Positions 5,770-6,435 of a stretch of 6,435 nucleotides of DNA are shown piece by piece (the first letter of the stretch is position 1; the number at the start of each line of letters is the position of its first letter). Source of the DNA: Bacillota bacterium (GTDB taxonomy: Bacteria; Bacillota; Dethiobacteria; SKNC01); contig SKNC01000087.1 of NCBI GenBank assembly GCA_007120745.1, forward strand, positions 1 to 6,435, in the 5' to 3' direction. Under the pieces are notes generated by a model. That model saw only the letters and a program-made list of their open reading frames with translations, had not been told where the DNA came from and ran no database searches. The translations under genes and the position numbers were made by a program.

Positions 5770-6251
5770 GATACCTCCCCTACCTCTGCCAGATATTCTT
5801 TAATCAGCTTTTCCTGGGAAGCGTAATCAATATTCTGGGCAATAATCTTCTCGGCAATATCTACGGAGAGGCGTCCTACTTCGTCCCTGAGCTCCATAAA
5901 TACCCTTTCCTTTTCCAGGTTGATTTCTTTTTTGGCCTGCTCGATAATATTTTGAGCCTGCTTTTTGGCTTCCACCTTGGATTGACTGATCATGTCATCT
6001 CCCTGCTTGGTAGCACGGTTTAAAATCTCAGCTGCTTCCTTCTTGGCTTCCAAAATCTGCTTCTCATATTTCTCCCGGTTCATCCGGGCTGCTTCCTTAT
6101 CATTTTCAGCCTGTTCAAGGGTATTCCTAATCTCTTCCCGGCGCTGTTCCATGTACCCGGCAATAGGGTTGTATAAAAACTTTCTTAAGAGTAGGAAGAG
6201 AATGAGAAAGTTTACCAGCTGAAATACATAGTTAATATCAAATGTGACCAC
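5766..6251 (-). CDS. atpF: F1Fo ATP synthase b subunit
   Basis: The product has 161 residues and forms the peripheral stator stalk as a dimer. An N-terminal membrane helix (about 7-27, VFQLVNFLILFLLLRKFLYN) is followed by the conserved NPIAGYMEQRREEI region and a long, highly charged helix rich in Ala, Glu, Lys and Arg with heptad/hendecad-like spacing, as expected for the stalk coiled coil. The final part (about 120-161) binds delta. The start is GTG at 6251-6249, with GGGGG (6264-6260) eight bases upstream acting as a weak, G-rich Shine-Dalgarno. No better in-frame ATG exists before the membrane helix. The gene ends in the four-base overlap with atpH. The gap to atpE is 76 bases and holds only short, weak inverted repeats. 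Confidence 0.97.
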   Translation of the reverse strand: MVTFDINYVFQLVNFLILFLLLRKFLYNPIAGYMEQRREEIRNTLEQAENDKEAARMNREKYEKQILEAKKEAAEILNRATKQGDDMISQSKVEAKKQAQNIIEQAKKEINLEKERVFMELRDEVGRLSVDIAEKIIAQNIDYASQEKLIKEYLAEVGEVS

Positions 6252-6327
6252 ACTTCTTTCCCCCTTTCTTCTACAGTATGATTACAGCTAACATTCTGTA
6301 TCCTGCATATATCCATTGGATTTTATT

Positions 6328-6435
6328 TTACAGGAACGGATTGGCGAAAAGAAGAATTAAGGCAACAACCAGAGCGTAAATACCGGTGGTCTCAGCAATA
6401 GCCTGTCCAAGAATCATGGTGGTTAAAATGTCACC
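6328..6435 (-). CDS. atpE: F1Fo ATP synthase c subunit, C-terminal 35 residues (runs off the right edge)
   Basis: The frame enters from the right edge and ends at TAA 6330-6328. The visible part starts GDILTTMILGQAIAETTGIY and ends in ALILLFANPFL. This is the polar loop end plus second membrane helix of the proteolipid that forms the rotating c-ring. The ion-carrying carboxylate is the Glu in AIAETTG (codon 6393-6391). The next residues Thr-Thr-Gly-Ile-Tyr resemble those of Na+-coordinating c subunits, but the first helix, which carries the deciding Gln, is outside the window. Being upstream of atpF it keeps the standard gene order. Confidence 0.97.
   Translation of the reverse strand, partial: GDILTTMILGQAIAETTGIYALVVALILLFANPFL

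Noticed and set aside
6252..6327. Possible regulatory structure in the 76-base atpE-atpF gap
   Set aside because: Only hairpins of four to five pairs (such as TACAG/CTGTA) are visible, with no U tract; no terminator, promoter or aptamer could be supported.

Overview
The window looks like a chromosomal segment of an anaerobic, low-to-moderate GC Gram-positive bacterium, most likely a clostridial Firmicute of the Desulfotomaculum/Peptococcaceae type. This rests on the style of the F1Fo subunit proteins, the strong AGGAGG-type Shine-Dalgarno sites, the AT-rich intergenic leader and a cyclic di-GMP riboswitch. The genus is an inference; no marker gene here fixes it. Every supported gene lies on the minus strand, so the biology reads from right to left.

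Right to left, positions 6435 to 883 hold the distal seven genes of an F-type ATP synthase operon in the canonical order atpE (C-terminal part only), atpF, atpH, atpA, atpG, atpD, atpC. All complete genes are full length without frameshifts. The membrane parts (c and b) and the stalk and catalytic parts (delta, alpha, gamma, beta, epsilon) together make the rotary enzyme that couples ion flow to ATP synthesis or hydrolysis. The operon ends at a strong intrinsic terminator at 783-834. Points of interest in the proteins are a non-canonical P-loop in alpha, a complete ATP-binding residue set in epsilon, and an ETTGIY ion-site motif in subunit c that leaves the coupling ion open.

The roughly 600 bases between atpC and the left-edge gene are not empty. 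They hold a second transcription unit on the same strand: a candidate promoter (661-688) preceded by A/T tracts, a well-formed class I cyclic di-GMP (GEMM-I) riboswitch aptamer (536-606), and an expression platform in which a terminator hairpin (482-506, U-tract to 472) competes with an antiterminator (488-541) that borrows the 3' strand of aptamer helix P1. A long AT-rich leader follows (286-471), with a possible 10-codon upstream ORF. It leads to the start of a gene for an exported protein of unknown function (285 to beyond position 1). By hand-folding, ligand binding should favour termination, so the exported protein is predicted to be made when cyclic di-GMP is low.

The ATP synthase part is ordinary housekeeping. 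The most interesting content is the riboswitch-controlled secreted protein. I see no evidence of mobile elements, CRISPR, tRNA or rRNA genes.
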